Source of the DNA: Luteimonas abyssi
GTDB taxonomy: Bacteria > Pseudomonadota > Gammaproteobacteria > Xanthomonadales > Xanthomonadaceae
Reading direction: 5' to 3'
NCBI RefSeq assembly: GCF_001482195.1
Contig: NZ_KQ759763.1
Location: 2,753,924-2,817,923 of the forward strand
Length of the DNA: 64,000 bases
Shown in pieces: positions 8,075 to 19,100 of the stretch. The position numbers and the translations under genes are program-made. A model generated the notes under the pieces. That model was not told the DNA's origin and did no database searches. It was given only the letters and a program-made list of their open reading frames with translations. The stretch's first letter is position 1. Each line of letters starts with the position of its first letter.

Positions 8075-8624
8075 CGGCACGCAGCAGTTCCCGCACGATG
8101 AACAACGCCGCGATCGAACGGCCGTCGGAGACATCCTCGCGCATGGCCAGGGTGTGCAGATCGTCGAGTTTCCACGGCACCACTTCGAGCTCTTCCGGCT
8201 CGTCGCCCGGCAACCGTTCCGGGTAGAGATTGCGTGCCAGCACCAGGGTGGTCTGGTGACTCATGTAGGTCGGCGCCAGCGACAGGTTGCGCACGACCTC
8301 GACCCGGCGCGCACCGTAACCCGCTTCTTCCTTCAGCTCGCGGTCGGCCGCCTGTTCGGCGGTCTCGCCGGGATCGATGCGCCCCTTGACCAGGCCGAGT
8401 TCGTAGCGGTGCACGCCGGCGGCGTACTCGCGCACCAGCAGCACGGTGTCGTCGTCGAGCATCGGCACCACCGCGACCGCGCCGTGGCCGCTGGCCTGCA
8501 GGCGCTGGAACACGCGGCGTTCGCCGTTGGCGAACTCCAGATCCAGGTGCTCCATCCGGTAGGGACCGGCATCGCGCTCAGTGATCCCGTGCACGATCGG
8601 CAGCCGTCGGCTCACGCGCAGCAT
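8061..8624 (-). CDS. nudE: ADP compounds hydrolase NudE (Nudix family)
   Basis: Nudix hydrolase (187 aa) cleaving ADP-ribose, Ap3A, NADH and related compounds. The full Nudix box is present (GRIDPGETAEQ followed by RELKEEAGY), as are the NudE-type features PMLDDDTVLLVREYAAG and a late DGRSIAALF segment. The ATG at 8624 is chosen over a 244-codon upstream opening antisense to bioA. It is the first gene of the nudE-cysQ-mazG unit and is divergent from bioA, with 29 bp between start codons. Confidence 0.94.
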   Translation of the reverse strand: MLRVSRRLPIVHGITERDAGPYRMEHLDLEFANGERRVFQRLQASGHGAVAVVPMLDDDTVLLVREYAAGVHRYELGLVKGRIDPGETAEQAADRELKEEAGYGARRVEVVRNLSLAPTYMSHQTTLVLARNLYPERLPGDEPEELEVVPWKLDDLHTLAMREDVSDGRSIAALFIVRELLRADAAR

Positions 8625-8653
8625 CCGCGGCGAAGGGAGGCGATAATGCGGGG

Positions 8654-10051
8654 ATGGGCAAGACACATCACGATGCGGCCATTCTAGCCGACGCCGATGC
8701 CTGGCGATCCCGCGATCTCGCGGTGCTGTGGCATCCCTGCACACAGATGCGCGAACACCCCGGCACCCTGCCGCTGTTGCCGGTGAGTCGTGGCGAGGGC
8801 GCCTGGCTGGTCGGCCCCGACGGCCGACGCACGCTGGATGCCGTCTCCAGCTGGTGGGTGAACCTGTTCGGCCACGGCGAGCCGCGCATCGCCGAGGCGA
8901 TCGGCCGCCAGGCGCGGACCCTCGAACACGTGATCCTGGCCGGCTGCTCCCATCTGCCAGCGGTGGAACTGGCCGAACGGCTGCTCGCGCTGGCCCCGCG
9001 CCAGAGCGGACGCGACCCGCTCGCCAAGGTCTTCTACGCCGACAACGGCTCGGCCGGCGTCGAGGTGGCGCTGAAGATGGCGTTCCAGTGGTTCGCCAAC
9101 CGCGGCGACGAGCCCCGCCGGACCAAGTTCGTCGCCCTGGAGAACGGCTATCACGGCGAGACCATCGGCGCGCTGTCGGTCGGCGACATCCCGCTGTACC
9201 GTCGCGTCTACGCGCCGCTGCTGATGGAAGCGCTGTTCGCACCCTCCCCCGACGCCTACCTCGCGCGCGAGGGGCAGAGCGCGGCCGGCCATGCCGAAGA
9301 CGCTGCCGATGCGCTGGCGCGGCTGCTCGACGAGCACGCCGGCGAGATTTGCGCACTGGTGCTGGAACCGCTGGTGCAATGCGCCGGCGGCATGCGCATG
9401 CACGATCCGGTGTATCTCAAGCGCGTGCGCGAACTGTGCGATGTGCACGGCGTGTTCCTGATCGCCGACGAGATCGCGGTCGGCTTCGGCCGTACCGGGA
9501 CGCTGTTCGCCTGCGAGCAGGCCGGTATCCAGCCGGACCTGCTGTGCCTGTCGAAGGGCCTGACCGGCGGGTTCCTGCCGCTGTCGGCGGTGCTCGCCAC
9601 CCAGGTCATCTACGAGGGCTTCCTCGACGACTCGCGCGAGCGCGCATTCCTGCACTCGCACAGCTACACCGGCAATCCCATCGCCTGCGCCGCGGCCCTG
9701 GCGACGCTGGACATCTTCGAGCGCGACGACGTCGTCGCCCGCAACCGACGCACGGCCGCGCGTATGGCCGAGCTGGCCGCACCGCTGCGCACGCACCGCC
9801 ACGTGGCCGACGTGCGCCAGACCGGGATGATCCTGGCGATCGAACTGGCCCAGGACGGGCGCCGGGATACCCCGTTCGAGGCCACACGTCGCATCGGATT
9901 GCACGCCTATCGGCATGCGGTCGACCGCGGCGTGCTGCTGCGCCCGCTCGGCGACGTGCTGTACTGGATGCCGCCGTACTGCATCGACGATGCCGAGCTG
10001 GAACTGATCGCCGACGTCACCCGCACCGCCATCGAAGCGGCGACCGCATGA
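8654..10051 (+). CDS. bioA: Adenosylmethionine-8-amino-7-oxononanoate aminotransferase
   Basis: PLP-dependent class III aminotransferase (465 aa) of biotin synthesis, converting KAPA to DAPA with S-adenosylmethionine as amino donor. Key features are LWHPCTQM near the N-terminus, the SSWWVNLFGH region, DNGSAGVEVALKMA, the cofactor-binding IADEIAVGFGRTG, and LSKGLTGGFLPL with the Schiff-base Lys near residue 300. It stands apart from other biotin genes here. The short spacing to divergent nudE implies overlapping promoters. Confidence 0.96.
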   Translation: MGKTHHDAAILADADAWRSRDLAVLWHPCTQMREHPGTLPLLPVSRGEGAWLVGPDGRRTLDAVSSWWVNLFGHGEPRIAEAIGRQARTLEHVILAGCSHLPAVELAERLLALAPRQSGRDPLAKVFYADNGSAGVEVALKMAFQWFANRGDEPRRTKFVALENGYHGETIGALSVGDIPLYRRVYAPLLMEALFAPSPDAYLAREGQSAAGHAEDAADALARLLDEHAGEICALVLEPLVQCAGGMRMHDPVYLKRVRELCDVHGVFLIADEIAVGFGRTGTLFACEQAGIQPDLLCLSKGLTGGFLPLSAVLATQVIYEGFLDDSRERAFLHSHSYTGNPIACAAALATLDIFERDDVVARNRRTAARMAELAAPLRTHRHVADVRQTGMILAIELAQDGRRDTPFEATRRIGLHAYRHAVDRGVLLRPLGDVLYWMPPYCIDDAELELIADVTRTAIEAATA

Positions 10052-10247
10052 GGGCCGCGGCGATGCTGGCGCGAGCCTGCCCCGACGCGATGTGGGTCGA
10101 CGCGGATGCGACGTGCAGCCGGGGTGCGACGCGCTCGAAATCCCCGCACGCTGACACGGCGCACGTGGTCCGCAGACCCCGCCCGGCCTTGCGCCATCGA
10201 CGGCCGTCGGCGCACCTGCGCGCACGCGCGGTGCCGGGAGCCCGTTC

Positions 10248-10985
10248 GTGCGACTGACCCGGGCCTGCGTCGATCTGGATCTGACCCCCGGCACGCGGGT
10301 CGCGCTGCCGGAAAATGCCGCCTCCCACCTGCTGCGGGTATTGCGCCTGCGCGAGGGCGATGCCTGCGTGCTGTTCAACGGCGACGGCTACGACTACGAC
10401 GCGCGCGTGGTCGCCGCCGGCAAGCGCGGCGGCGAGGTCGAGATCCTCGCCCGGCGCGCGGTCGATCACGAATCGCCGCTGCGCATCCACCTGCTGCAGG
10501 GCATCGCGCGCGGCGAGAAGATGGACCTGATCCTGCAGAAGGCGACGGAGCTGGGGGTCGCCGGCATCGTGCCGGTCCACAGCGAACGCAGCGAGGTCAG
10601 GCTCGAGGGCGCGCGCGCCGACAAGCGCCTGGCGCACTGGCGCAGCGTGGTGACGTCGGCCTGTGAGCAGAGTGGGCGCGCATGGATCCCCACGGTGGCA
10701 CCGCCGCAGGCGCTCCGCGATGCACTCGCGGGCGTCTCCACGCCCGGCATGCGCCTGTTGCTGGATCCGACGGCCGATGCGGCGCCGCGCTCGCTCGCCG
10801 CACCCGGCGATGCGCCACTCACACTGGCCGTCGGCCCCGAGGGCGGCTGGTCGCCACGCGATCGCGCCATGTTGCAGGACGCGGGTTTCTCCGGCATCCG
10901 TTTGGGTCCGCGCATCCTGCGTACCGAGACCGCCGGGCTCGCCGCCATCGCGGCCCTGCAGGCGCGCTTCGGCGACCTGGCCTGA
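10248..10985 (+). CDS. rsmE: 16S rRNA (uracil-1498-N3)-methyltransferase RsmE
   Basis: SPOUT-class methyltransferase (245 aa) that modifies U1498 of 16S rRNA. An N-terminal PUA-like domain (about 1-75) is followed by the knotted domain with LLQGIARGEKMDLILQKATELG, VGPEGGWSPRD and the SAM-binding knot LGPRILRTETAGLAAI. The start is GTG at 10248; no nearby in-frame ATG gives the family's MRLTRACVDL-like start. It lies 196 bp after bioA and is convergent with the cheW-like gene. Confidence 0.95.
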   Translation: MRLTRACVDLDLTPGTRVALPENAASHLLRVLRLREGDACVLFNGDGYDYDARVVAAGKRGGEVEILARRAVDHESPLRIHLLQGIARGEKMDLILQKATELGVAGIVPVHSERSEVRLEGARADKRLAHWRSVVTSACEQSGRAWIPTVAPPQALRDALAGVSTPGMRLLLDPTADAAPRSLAAPGDAPLTLAVGPEGGWSPRDRAMLQDAGFSGIRLGPRILRTETAGLAAIAALQARFGDLA

Positions 10986-11059
10986 CGCAGCGCGCGTCAG
11001 CGCGTCCCGTATCGCATTCGGCGCCGCATCCGGACCGGCGGTCCGCAGCGACCTCCGGC

Positions 11060-11563
11060 TCAGCTGTCCGCGTGCAGCGCCGCGTCGATCCGAGCGGCGA
11101 TCCGCTCGAGATCCGGCAACAAGGCCTCGTCGTCGTTCAGACGCACGCGCGCATGCACGCCATCGGGCAGTGCCGCACCGTCGTCGCCATCCGCGACGAG
11201 CAGGTCTTCGGACACCGTGACCAGCCTGGGAAACCCTTGCGTGAGCAGCGCGAAGTACGGCAAACGGTCGCCGCCGCGCAGGTTCTTCATGATCGCGACC
11301 TTGCTGCCCAAGCCACCACGTTCTTCGGTCGCCAGGCCGGCCATTTGCGAAAAGGCCACCAGCGGCAGCTCCCAGCCGCGCCAGCGGATCCGACCGAGCA
11401 TCCAGTCCGGTGCGTCGTGGATCGGCTCCGGATCGGCATAGGTGAGCACCTCCGAAATCGTCGCGTTGGGCAGGAGCAGGCGCCCCGCGGCGATCTGAAT
11501 GAGCACGCCGCGAATGCCGTGCGGCATCGCCCGAAGCGCGGTGTCCTGGTGTACCTCAGTCAT
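11060..11563 (-). CDS. CheW-like protein of the Pil-Chp cluster (ChpC-like)
   Basis: A 167-residue single CheW-domain protein, the last gene of the Pil-Chp operon. In the type IV pilus chemosensory pathway a second CheW-like adaptor, ChpC, is thought to link an additional receptor to ChpA. The fold signatures GVLIQIAAGRLLLPNATISEV and the DWMLGRIRWRGWELPLV strand pair are visible. The ATG at 11563 overlaps the end of the cheB-like gene in the 8-bp string ATGACTGA. Assignment as ChpC rests on position and domain. The frame opens further upstream, but that would lengthen the overlap and lose the normal N-terminus. Confidence 0.85.
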   Translation of the reverse strand: MTEVHQDTALRAMPHGIRGVLIQIAAGRLLLPNATISEVLTYADPEPIHDAPDWMLGRIRWRGWELPLVAFSQMAGLATEERGGLGSKVAIMKNLRGGDRLPYFALLTQGFPRLVTVSEDLLVADGDDGAALPDGVHARVRLNDDEALLPDLERIAARIDAALHADS

Positions 11564-13157
11564 CGGTCGTCTCGAGTTCGATATCCGACGCATGGCCGCC
11601 GGGGTTCCAACGCCGCACCAGCACCGCGGCAAGCGCGCCCGGTTCGGCCAGCTCGCCGCCTTGCTCGACCACGGCGGCCGACGCCGCCGGGTCGTAACAG
11701 CCGTCGAGCGTCTGCGCGATCACCAGGTTTCCGCCCTGGATGGCGTGCGGCACCAGCGCGGCATCGGCGCCACTCAGGAAGACCGCAGCGCTGTCGTCGC
11801 CAGGCAGCGCCGCGGGCCAGCGACCGGAGGCGCCGGGCTCGTCAGCGAAACGCAGTTGCCCGCGCTCGGCGACCAGGCCGAGATCGGGCGACAGGAAGTA
11901 CACCGTCCCCGGCTCCACGGCCCCACCGGGCTCCGCGAGCGCGACCTGCAGCGCCGTCGCCCGGGCCATCTGCCGGACGAGGCGGTCGTAGCGCCCACCG
12001 TCCAGGCGCAGACGCACCAGCAGCGCACGCGGAAACGTCTCCGGCACCGCGGCCAGCAACTGCCGCACGGCATCGGGACCGCCGAGCCCGCCTTCGACCA
12101 GCACCGCGCCGCGCAGCGGCCCATGCCCGTAGCTCTCGACATCGACCAGCGAAAGGCCGCCGATGCGTTCGTCGAGATCGGCCAGACGGGGATCCGGCAC
12201 GGCGCCGGCGACGCCGAGCGGGGTATCGTCGCGCTCGGCCAACGACAGGCCCGCACCAGTCGGCAGCCCCGGCGACGGGGCGGTCACGTCGGCGACTTCG
12301 GCGGACGCGGGCACGGTGCCCTGCCCCGCGCCCCACGGCATGTCCCAGTCCAGTCCCGCCGACAGGTCTTCGCGGACCGCTTCGGACGATGCTTGCGAAG
12401 GCTCTGCGCGGTCGTCGGGCGGCGTGTCGGGCGCAGCCTCGGTGTCGGCGAGGCCGTCGACGGCGTCCCACGGACCGGCAGCATCCGGCCCCGGTGACGC
12501 GGTGCCGTCCCCGCTGTCGATATCGAGCACGACATCGCCGAGTGGCGAGCCGCCCAGCGCGATCTCGTCCAGATCGAGGGTGGATACGGTCTCTCCATCG
12601 TCGTCCAACGCCAGCACGCCGAAGTCGAGATCGCGTGCGTCGCCATTGGCATCGAAATCGCCGCGTTCGCCTTCGCCTTCGCGGTCGCGGGTGGGGATCG
12701 TGTGCGATGTGGCGTGCGCTGCGGCGCCCGATCCCGTCTCATCCCCGACCGTCCCCGAAACGGATGCGGACGAGACTGCCGGCGCCTCGGTTGGCACCGG
12801 CTCCGCACCCGGCGGCAGCACGTCGTCGTGACGATGCAGTTTCGCGGACAGGTGCCGCTGCCAGCGCGCGGCCTCCCAGCCGTCGCGCTGCACGATCAGG
12901 TCGGCTTCCTCGTAGATCACCGCAACCGCCGGATCCCACAACAGCGCCTGGAAGGCATCGAGGGCGTCTTCGACCGCGGGCTCCAACGCCACCAGCACGG
13001 CCTGCGGCGCGAGGTCGATCAAGGCGGTGACATCGCCGTCCAGGGGGTCCACCGTACCCAGCAGGCGCGCGCCGGCGTCGCCGACCGCGGTTTCGAGCCG
13101 GTCGCGGGCCGCCCCCGGCCGCGCCAGGATCACCACGCTCAGGGATGCCTCAGTCAC
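11556..13157 (-). CDS. Degenerate CheB-like protein of the Pil-Chp cluster (ChpB position)
   Basis: A 533-residue protein where ChpB methylesterase is encoded in Pseudomonas. The N-terminal ~105 residues resemble a receiver domain but lack the phosphorylatable Asp. A long acidic low-complexity linker (about 105-340) follows. The C-terminal ~180 residues align with the CheB methylesterase fold ([27 protein letters not shown], late [11 protein letters not shown]). By eye, the catalytic Ser of the GASTGGP motif is Gly, the His of QHM is Leu, and the Asp of TGMGxDG is Ala. It is probably catalytically dead and structural or sensory. GTG start at 13157, overlapping chpA by GTGACTGA. Confidence 0.8.
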   Translation of the reverse strand: MTEASLSVVILARPGAARDRLETAVGDAGARLLGTVDPLDGDVTALIDLAPQAVLVALEPAVEDALDAFQALLWDPAVAVIYEEADLIVQRDGWEAARWQRHLSAKLHRHDDVLPPGAEPVPTEAPAVSSASVSGTVGDETGSGAAAHATSHTIPTRDREGEGERGDFDANGDARDLDFGVLALDDDGETVSTLDLDEIALGGSPLGDVVLDIDSGDGTASPGPDAAGPWDAVDGLADTEAAPDTPPDDRAEPSQASSEAVREDLSAGLDWDMPWGAGQGTVPASAEVADVTAPSPGLPTGAGLSLAERDDTPLGVAGAVPDPRLADLDERIGGLSLVDVESYGHGPLRGAVLVEGGLGGPDAVRQLLAAVPETFPRALLVRLRLDGGRYDRLVRQMARATALQVALAEPGGAVEPGTVYFLSPDLGLVAERGQLRFADEPGASGRWPAALPGDDSAAVFLSGADAALVPHAIQGGNLVIAQTLDGCYDPAASAAVVEQGGELAEPGALAAVLVRRWNPGGHASDIELETTDD

Positions 13158-16100
13158 CGGCGCGCCCCCTGCCCAGCAGTTCGTGCACATGACGCATCAA
13201 CTCGTTTTCCTGGTACGGCTTGCCGAGGTAGCGCTCGACGCCGATCTCGAACGCACGCTGGCGGTGTTTCTCGCCGGTACGCGAGGTGATCATCATGATC
13301 GGCACGTTGCGCAGGCGTGCATCGTCCTTCATCTGGGTGGCCAGTTCGTAGCCATCCATCCGTGGCATTTCGATGTCGAGCAGCATCAAATCCGGCACCC
13401 GCTCGTCGAGGCGTTCGAGCGCATCCACGCCGTCCTTCGCGGTGACCACCTCGAAGTTGTGACGTTCCAGCACGCGGCCGGTGACCTTGCGCATCGTCAC
13501 CGAGTCGTCGACCACCATCACCAGCGGGACCGGCCGGCGTTCGCGCTCCGGGCCCGGCCCGGTCTCCGCGGGCAGCGCCGCCTGGCGACGCACCAGCGGC
13601 GCCACATCGAGGATCACGCGAACACTGCCGTCGCCCATGATCGTGGCGCCGAAAATGCCGGGAATCGACGCCACCTGCGGCCCGACCGGCTTCACCACGA
13701 TCTCGCGGTTGCCGATGATCTGGTCGACCGCGACGGCCGCGCGCAACTCGCCTGCGCCGATCAGCAGCAACGGCACCTGCAGATGCCCGTCCGCGCGGGC
13801 GGGCGGCAAGCCCACCAGATGCCCCAGGTCGTGCAGCGCATAGGTCTCGTCGCCGTAGTCGTAGGTCGCGCCGGGCTGCGCCAGCGCATCGCGCGCGATG
13901 CGGCCCACACCCCGAACCGAGGCGATCGGCACTGCGTAGCTGGTCTCGCCGATCTGCACGAACACCGACTGCGTGACCGCCAGCGTCTGCGGCAGACGCA
14001 GGGTGAAGGCGGTGCCTTCGTGCTTGCGGGTCGCGATGTCGAGGCTGCCGCCCAGTTGGCGGACCACGCTCGACACCACGTCCATGCCGACGCCGCGACC
14101 CGCGAGACGGCTGATCTCGTCGGCGGTGGAGAAACCGGGCTCGAAGATCAGCGCGTCGAGCGCCGCATTCGCCAGCACCGCGCCCGGCTGCACCAGTCCG
14201 CGCGCTTCGGCCCGGCGCCGGATCGCGCCGCGATCGAGGCCGCGGCCGTCGTCGGCAACTTCCAGCACCACCTCAGAGCCTTCGCGGCGCACCGCGATCC
14301 GGACCTCGCCCTCCTCACCCTTCTTGGCCTTGCGCCGTTGCTCCGGCGCCTCGAGACCGTGCACGACCGCGTTGCGCAGCATGTGCTCCAGCGGCGCGAT
14401 CATGCGATCGAGCACGTTGCGATCGAGCTCGCCCTGGGCACCCTCGATCTTCAGCTGCGCGTGCTTGCCGGTCTCCTGCGCCGCCTGCCGCACCACGCGA
14501 CGCAGGCGCGGTACCATGGTGTCGAACGGCACCATGCGCGTACGCATGAGGCCTTCCTGCAGGTCTGAGCTCACCCGCGACTGCTGCAGCAGCAAGGTCT
14601 CGTACTGCCGGGTCAGGTCGTCGAGCGTCCCCTGCAGGCTCGCCAGATCGGCGGCCGACTCGCCGAGCCCACGCGACAGTTGCTGCAGCGTGGAGAAGCG
14701 ATCCAGCTCCAGCGGATCGAACGTCGCATCGCTGGTCTCGCCCTCGCGCTGGTAGCGGGCGATGATCTGGGCTTCGGTCTCGATGTCGAGACGGCGCAAC
14801 TGATCGCGCAGACGCATGTTGGTCTGCTCCATCTCGCCCATCGCACCGCGGAACGCGCCCAACTGCTGTTCCAGCCGCGCGCGGTAGATGGCCACTTCGC
14901 CGGCGTAGTTGACCAGGCGATCGAGCAGGTCCGCGCGGATGCGCACCTGTTCCTGCGGCGCCCGGGCTCCGCCTTCGTCCTCACCTTCGACATCGTCGGA
15001 AATCGGCGCCGACAGCGGACCCAGTTCGGGCATCGCGACACGCGGCGCATCGTCGACGACAGCCGCCGGGGCTTGCGTGTCAGGGACTTCGGGCGCAGCG
15101 GCCGCAGGCACCGGCGCGGACGACGACGTCGTCGTCGTCGCGTCCGCCGACGGCAGCGGGACGCTCTCGCCCAGGGCGCGGGCATCGAATGCCGCGATCA
15201 GTGCAGACGGCAGCGCCACCGCACGACGCTGCCCGACGCGCGTCACCATCGCATGCAGGCGATCGAAGCCGCGCTCCAGCAGCGGCACGCCATCGCGGCC
15301 CAGCTCGCAACGCTGCTCGGCAACCCCTTCGAACAGCGACTCCATCGCATGCCCCAGCTCGCCGATGGCCATGATCCCGGCCATCCGGGCACCGCCCTTG
15401 ATCGTGTGCAGATCACGCTGCAGGCCCACGATCGGCTCGCGCTCCGCGGGCGCTTGGCGCAGTCGCGCCAACAGGCCATCGGCATGATCGAGCAGGTCGC
15501 CGCTTTCCTCGACGAAGATGTCGAGCAGTTCGGCGTCGAGCTGGGTCATGTCCAGCGCTGCATCGGGATCCGCATCGCCCTCGGCGACGAAATTCTCGCG
15601 GACCGCGCGCTGGTCCGTATCGGCAACCGCCGGAAGTTCCGTTGCAAGGCGTTCGGCTTCGAGACGTTCGGCTTCGGCGCGTTCGGCGTCGACACGCACC
15701 GCTTCGAGATGCTCGGCCTCGGCGCGTTCAGCCTCGACACGCTCGGCTTCGACACGCTCTGCTTCGACTCGCTCGGCCTCGACGCGTTCGGCTTCGGCAC
15801 GCTCGGCTTCGGCACGCTCGGCTTCGACGCGTTCGGCTTCGACGCGTTCGGCTTCGACGCGTTCGGCCTCGACGCGTTCAGCTTCGGCACGTTCCGCCTC
15901 GGCACGTTCGGCCTCGACGCGTTCGACCTCGACGCGTTCGACCTCGACGCGTTCGGCTTCGAGACGTTCGGCTTCGAGACGTTCGGCTTCGAGACGTTCG
16001 GCTTCGATACGTTCGGCTTCGAGACGTTCGGCTTCGAGACGTTCGGCCTCGACACGCTCGGCTTCGGCACGCTCGGCTTCGGCACGTTCGGCTTCGACGC

Positions 16101-19100
16101 GTTCGGCTTCGACGCGTTCGGCCTCGGCACGCTCGGCTTCGGCACGTTCCGCCTCGACGCGTTCGGCCTCGACGCGTTCGGCCTCGGCACGTTCGGCCTC
16201 GACGCGTTCAGCTTCGGCACGCTCGGCTTCGGCACGTTCCGCCTCGGCACGTTCCGCCTCGGCACGTTCCGCCTCGGCACGTTCGGCCTCGACGCGTTCG
16301 GCCTCGACGCGTTCGACCTCGACACGTTCGGCTTCGAGACGTTCGGCTTCGGCACGTTCGGCCTCGACGCGTTCGGCTTCGGCACGCTCGGCTTCGACGC
16401 GTTCGGCCTCGGCACGCTCGGCTTCGACGCGTTCGGCTTCGAGATGTTCGGCTTCTGCTCGTTCGAATTCAGCGCGTTCGGCTTCGACGCGCTCGGCCTC
16501 TGCCGCATCGTCCCGGGACGCATTGTCTTCCGTGCCGCCGTCGACATAAGCCGAGAGATCGAGTGCCACGAGCGCGTCGTCGGCACCTTCATCCGCGAGA
16601 TCCTCGCCCACGGAGAACGTCATCGGCGGTGGTTCGGGCAGGCTGTCGCGCAGCGCGACCAGTTCGGCCGCCAGCGCGTCGCAACGCGGCACGTAGGAAT
16701 GCGCGGCGTGCAGACCGGCCAAGGTCTCGCGGATCAGCCGGCTCAGCGCACGGATCGCGTCGACACCGGCCACGGCGGCTTCGCGGTCGGCGGCCAGCAA
16801 TCTGCGCACATAGGCTTCGGCTGTGGCGAGCGCGGTGGTGACGACGGGCACTTCGGCCATCGCGAAGGCGCCGTTCATCGTATGCACGGCGCGTAGCAGG
16901 GCGTCGTCGACGCGATGCTGAGTGCGCGCGGTCCAGCCGTCGAGCGTCGTCAGGTGCCCGTTGACTTCCGCGTCCAGGATCTCAAGAAGCAGGGCATCCA
17001 CCGCTGCGGGCACGCGCGCGTCCATGGAGAGCGCCCCGGCCTCGGGCATCACCGCACGCGGCGTCTCCCGGACGTCCGGATCCGCCGGCGGCGGTGCCGG
17101 CGTGTCGTCGGCGACCGCAACGGGGGCCGCGGCGACCGGCAAGGTTTCGTCGCCGGCCGCGATCCGCTCCGCATCGGCCTGCAGGCGCGGCAGATCGAGC
17201 GGCAGACCGGATTCGCCGCGCAGGGAGGCCAGCAGTTGCGGAAGCACCGCGAACGCCTGGTCGACCATCGCCACGACCGCCGGCGACGCGACGCGGCTGC
17301 CGTCGAGCACGCGGTTGACCAGAGACTCGACTTTCCAGCTGAACTCGCCCAGCGCTTTCGCGCCGACCAGCCGTCCGCTGCCTTTGAGGGTGTGGAACAC
17401 CCGTCGGATCGGACGCAGCCGCTCGATGTCATCGGGACGCTCGCGCCACGGCGGCAACAGCTGCTGGAGATTGTCGATTTCCTCGGCGAACTCCTCCAGG
17501 AAGACATCGCGGATCTCGTCGTCGATATCCTCGCCGGCGGCATCGAAACCGCCGCCGGATGCCGGCCGGACGGCCACATCGGGAGGCGCCTTGTCCGGAG
17601 CGTGCACGACCGGTGCAGGCGCGGACGGCGCCGGGGACGAGCTCGTGATCGGATTCGGGGGTGGGCTCGAAAGCGGGGTCAGCCCCCGGTCGAGGAAGGC
17701 CGCCGTGGCGTCCAGCGTCGCCGCATCGATCGGCGAATCCTCGGATTCGACCAGCGCGGATACCGCACCCTGCGTGCCGGGCGCCGGCAGCGGCCAGTAG
17801 CCCAGGGCCTCGAGACTGTTCCTGGCGATCGCCAGGATTTCCTCGCGCCCGGCGCGCTGCTCGCGCAAGGCCTCCAGGTAGTACTCCAGGCTCGCCAGCG
17901 CATCGGCGAACGTGTCCAGCTGACGGCCGTTGGGCACCCGGCGGCGGCCGAGCAGCTCGTGCTCGATATAGCGCCCGACGCCGGTCAGATACGCCACCGG
18001 CTCGGTGAGATCGAGCATGCGCAGCGCGCCGGCCACCTCCTGCAGCAGGCGCGGTACCTCGACCAGTTCGTCGTGCTCCCAGCCGATTTCGACGAAGGCG
18101 ACGAACGCCTGCCGCGCATCGGCGAAGTTGGCCACCGCCTCGCGGACGATGACCTCCAGCACCTTTCCGGCCTCGCTGGCGAGGGCATCTTCCTCGCCGA
18201 CCGCATCGCCGCCGCCCAAGCGTGCGACCTGGTCGTCTAGCGAGGCGTCCACGTAGAGCAGCGAACCCGCGATATCCAGCAATGCGTCCTCGTCGGCGTG
18301 CCGGTGGCCGCCCACGATGGCCGCCATCGCGTCGCGCTGCTGCTGCACGACGCTGCGCGCCACCCCGAGCTCCAACATCCCGAGGGTGTCGGCCACCTGC
18401 GCCAGGACGTCGACCTGGGGCGCCAGCAGCGCGACGTCGGTCGCACCGGTGCGCAGATGCAGGTCCAGAGCGTCCTTGACGCGCAGCAGATCCTCTTTGA
18501 CCGCACCGGCCGCCGTGTCCAGCAGCGCGCGATTGCGGCCGCTGATGCTGCCGCGTGCGTGTTCGACTTCGGCCTCGGTCGCACCGTCGCCTTCGAGCCG
18601 GAACGCCTCGCGCACTTCGCGCAGTGCGGCATGCTCACCGGGCGTTGCCGTCACCAGGTACAGCAGCTGCCGTGTCGGCTCCAGCGCGGTATCCGCGCTC
18701 GGCGTGCCGAAGCCGTCGTCATGGAAATGCCGGCGCACCTCGCGGACGACGCCGACGAAGCCGTGTCGAACAGCAGCCGTCGATTCGAGCGCGCCCGCGT
18801 CGAGCGCGTCGAGCACGCGCGCGGCCACCCACAGCATCCGCCGCACGGGCTCTTCGGTGGTGAGCGGAAGCAGGGCTTCGATCGCACGCGCGAAACCGCC
18901 CGGATCCGCTGCCTGCCCGTGCTCCGGCCATGCCGCAAGATGCGCCGCGACATCGGCGGCACGGGATCCCGCCGAGCCCTTGCGCTCGGCCTCCGGCGCC
19001 GTGGTCGGCGCCGGCAGTTCAACCGGCAGCGGCGCCTGCAGATCCGGTGCGAACAGCACGCTTTCGTTGAGCCCGGAGGCGCCGCGCGCGGTGCGCAACT

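Noticed and set aside
10052..10247. Possible small gene between bioA and rsmE, starting with ATG at 10048
   Set aside because: Short frame without a domain or ribosome-binding site; its translation is Arg-rich and runs into rsmE in another frame.
10682..13030. A 782-codon plus-strand frame opposite rsmE's end and the CheW/CheB-like genes
   Set aside because: Arg/Pro-rich shadow in a GC-rich region; genes on the real frames show CheW and CheB-like domains.
15649..16503. Possible CRISPR-like array
   Set aside because: Units are 15 bp, contiguous, with no spacers, and encode a regular peptide repeat in frame.
14680..16896. Long open frames on the plus strand across chpA (Phe/Gly/Asp-rich and Arg/Ser/Ala-rich)
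   Set aside because: They are antisense shadows of the 15-bp EAER repeat, with low-complexity translations, no start signal and no domain. chpA explains the region.
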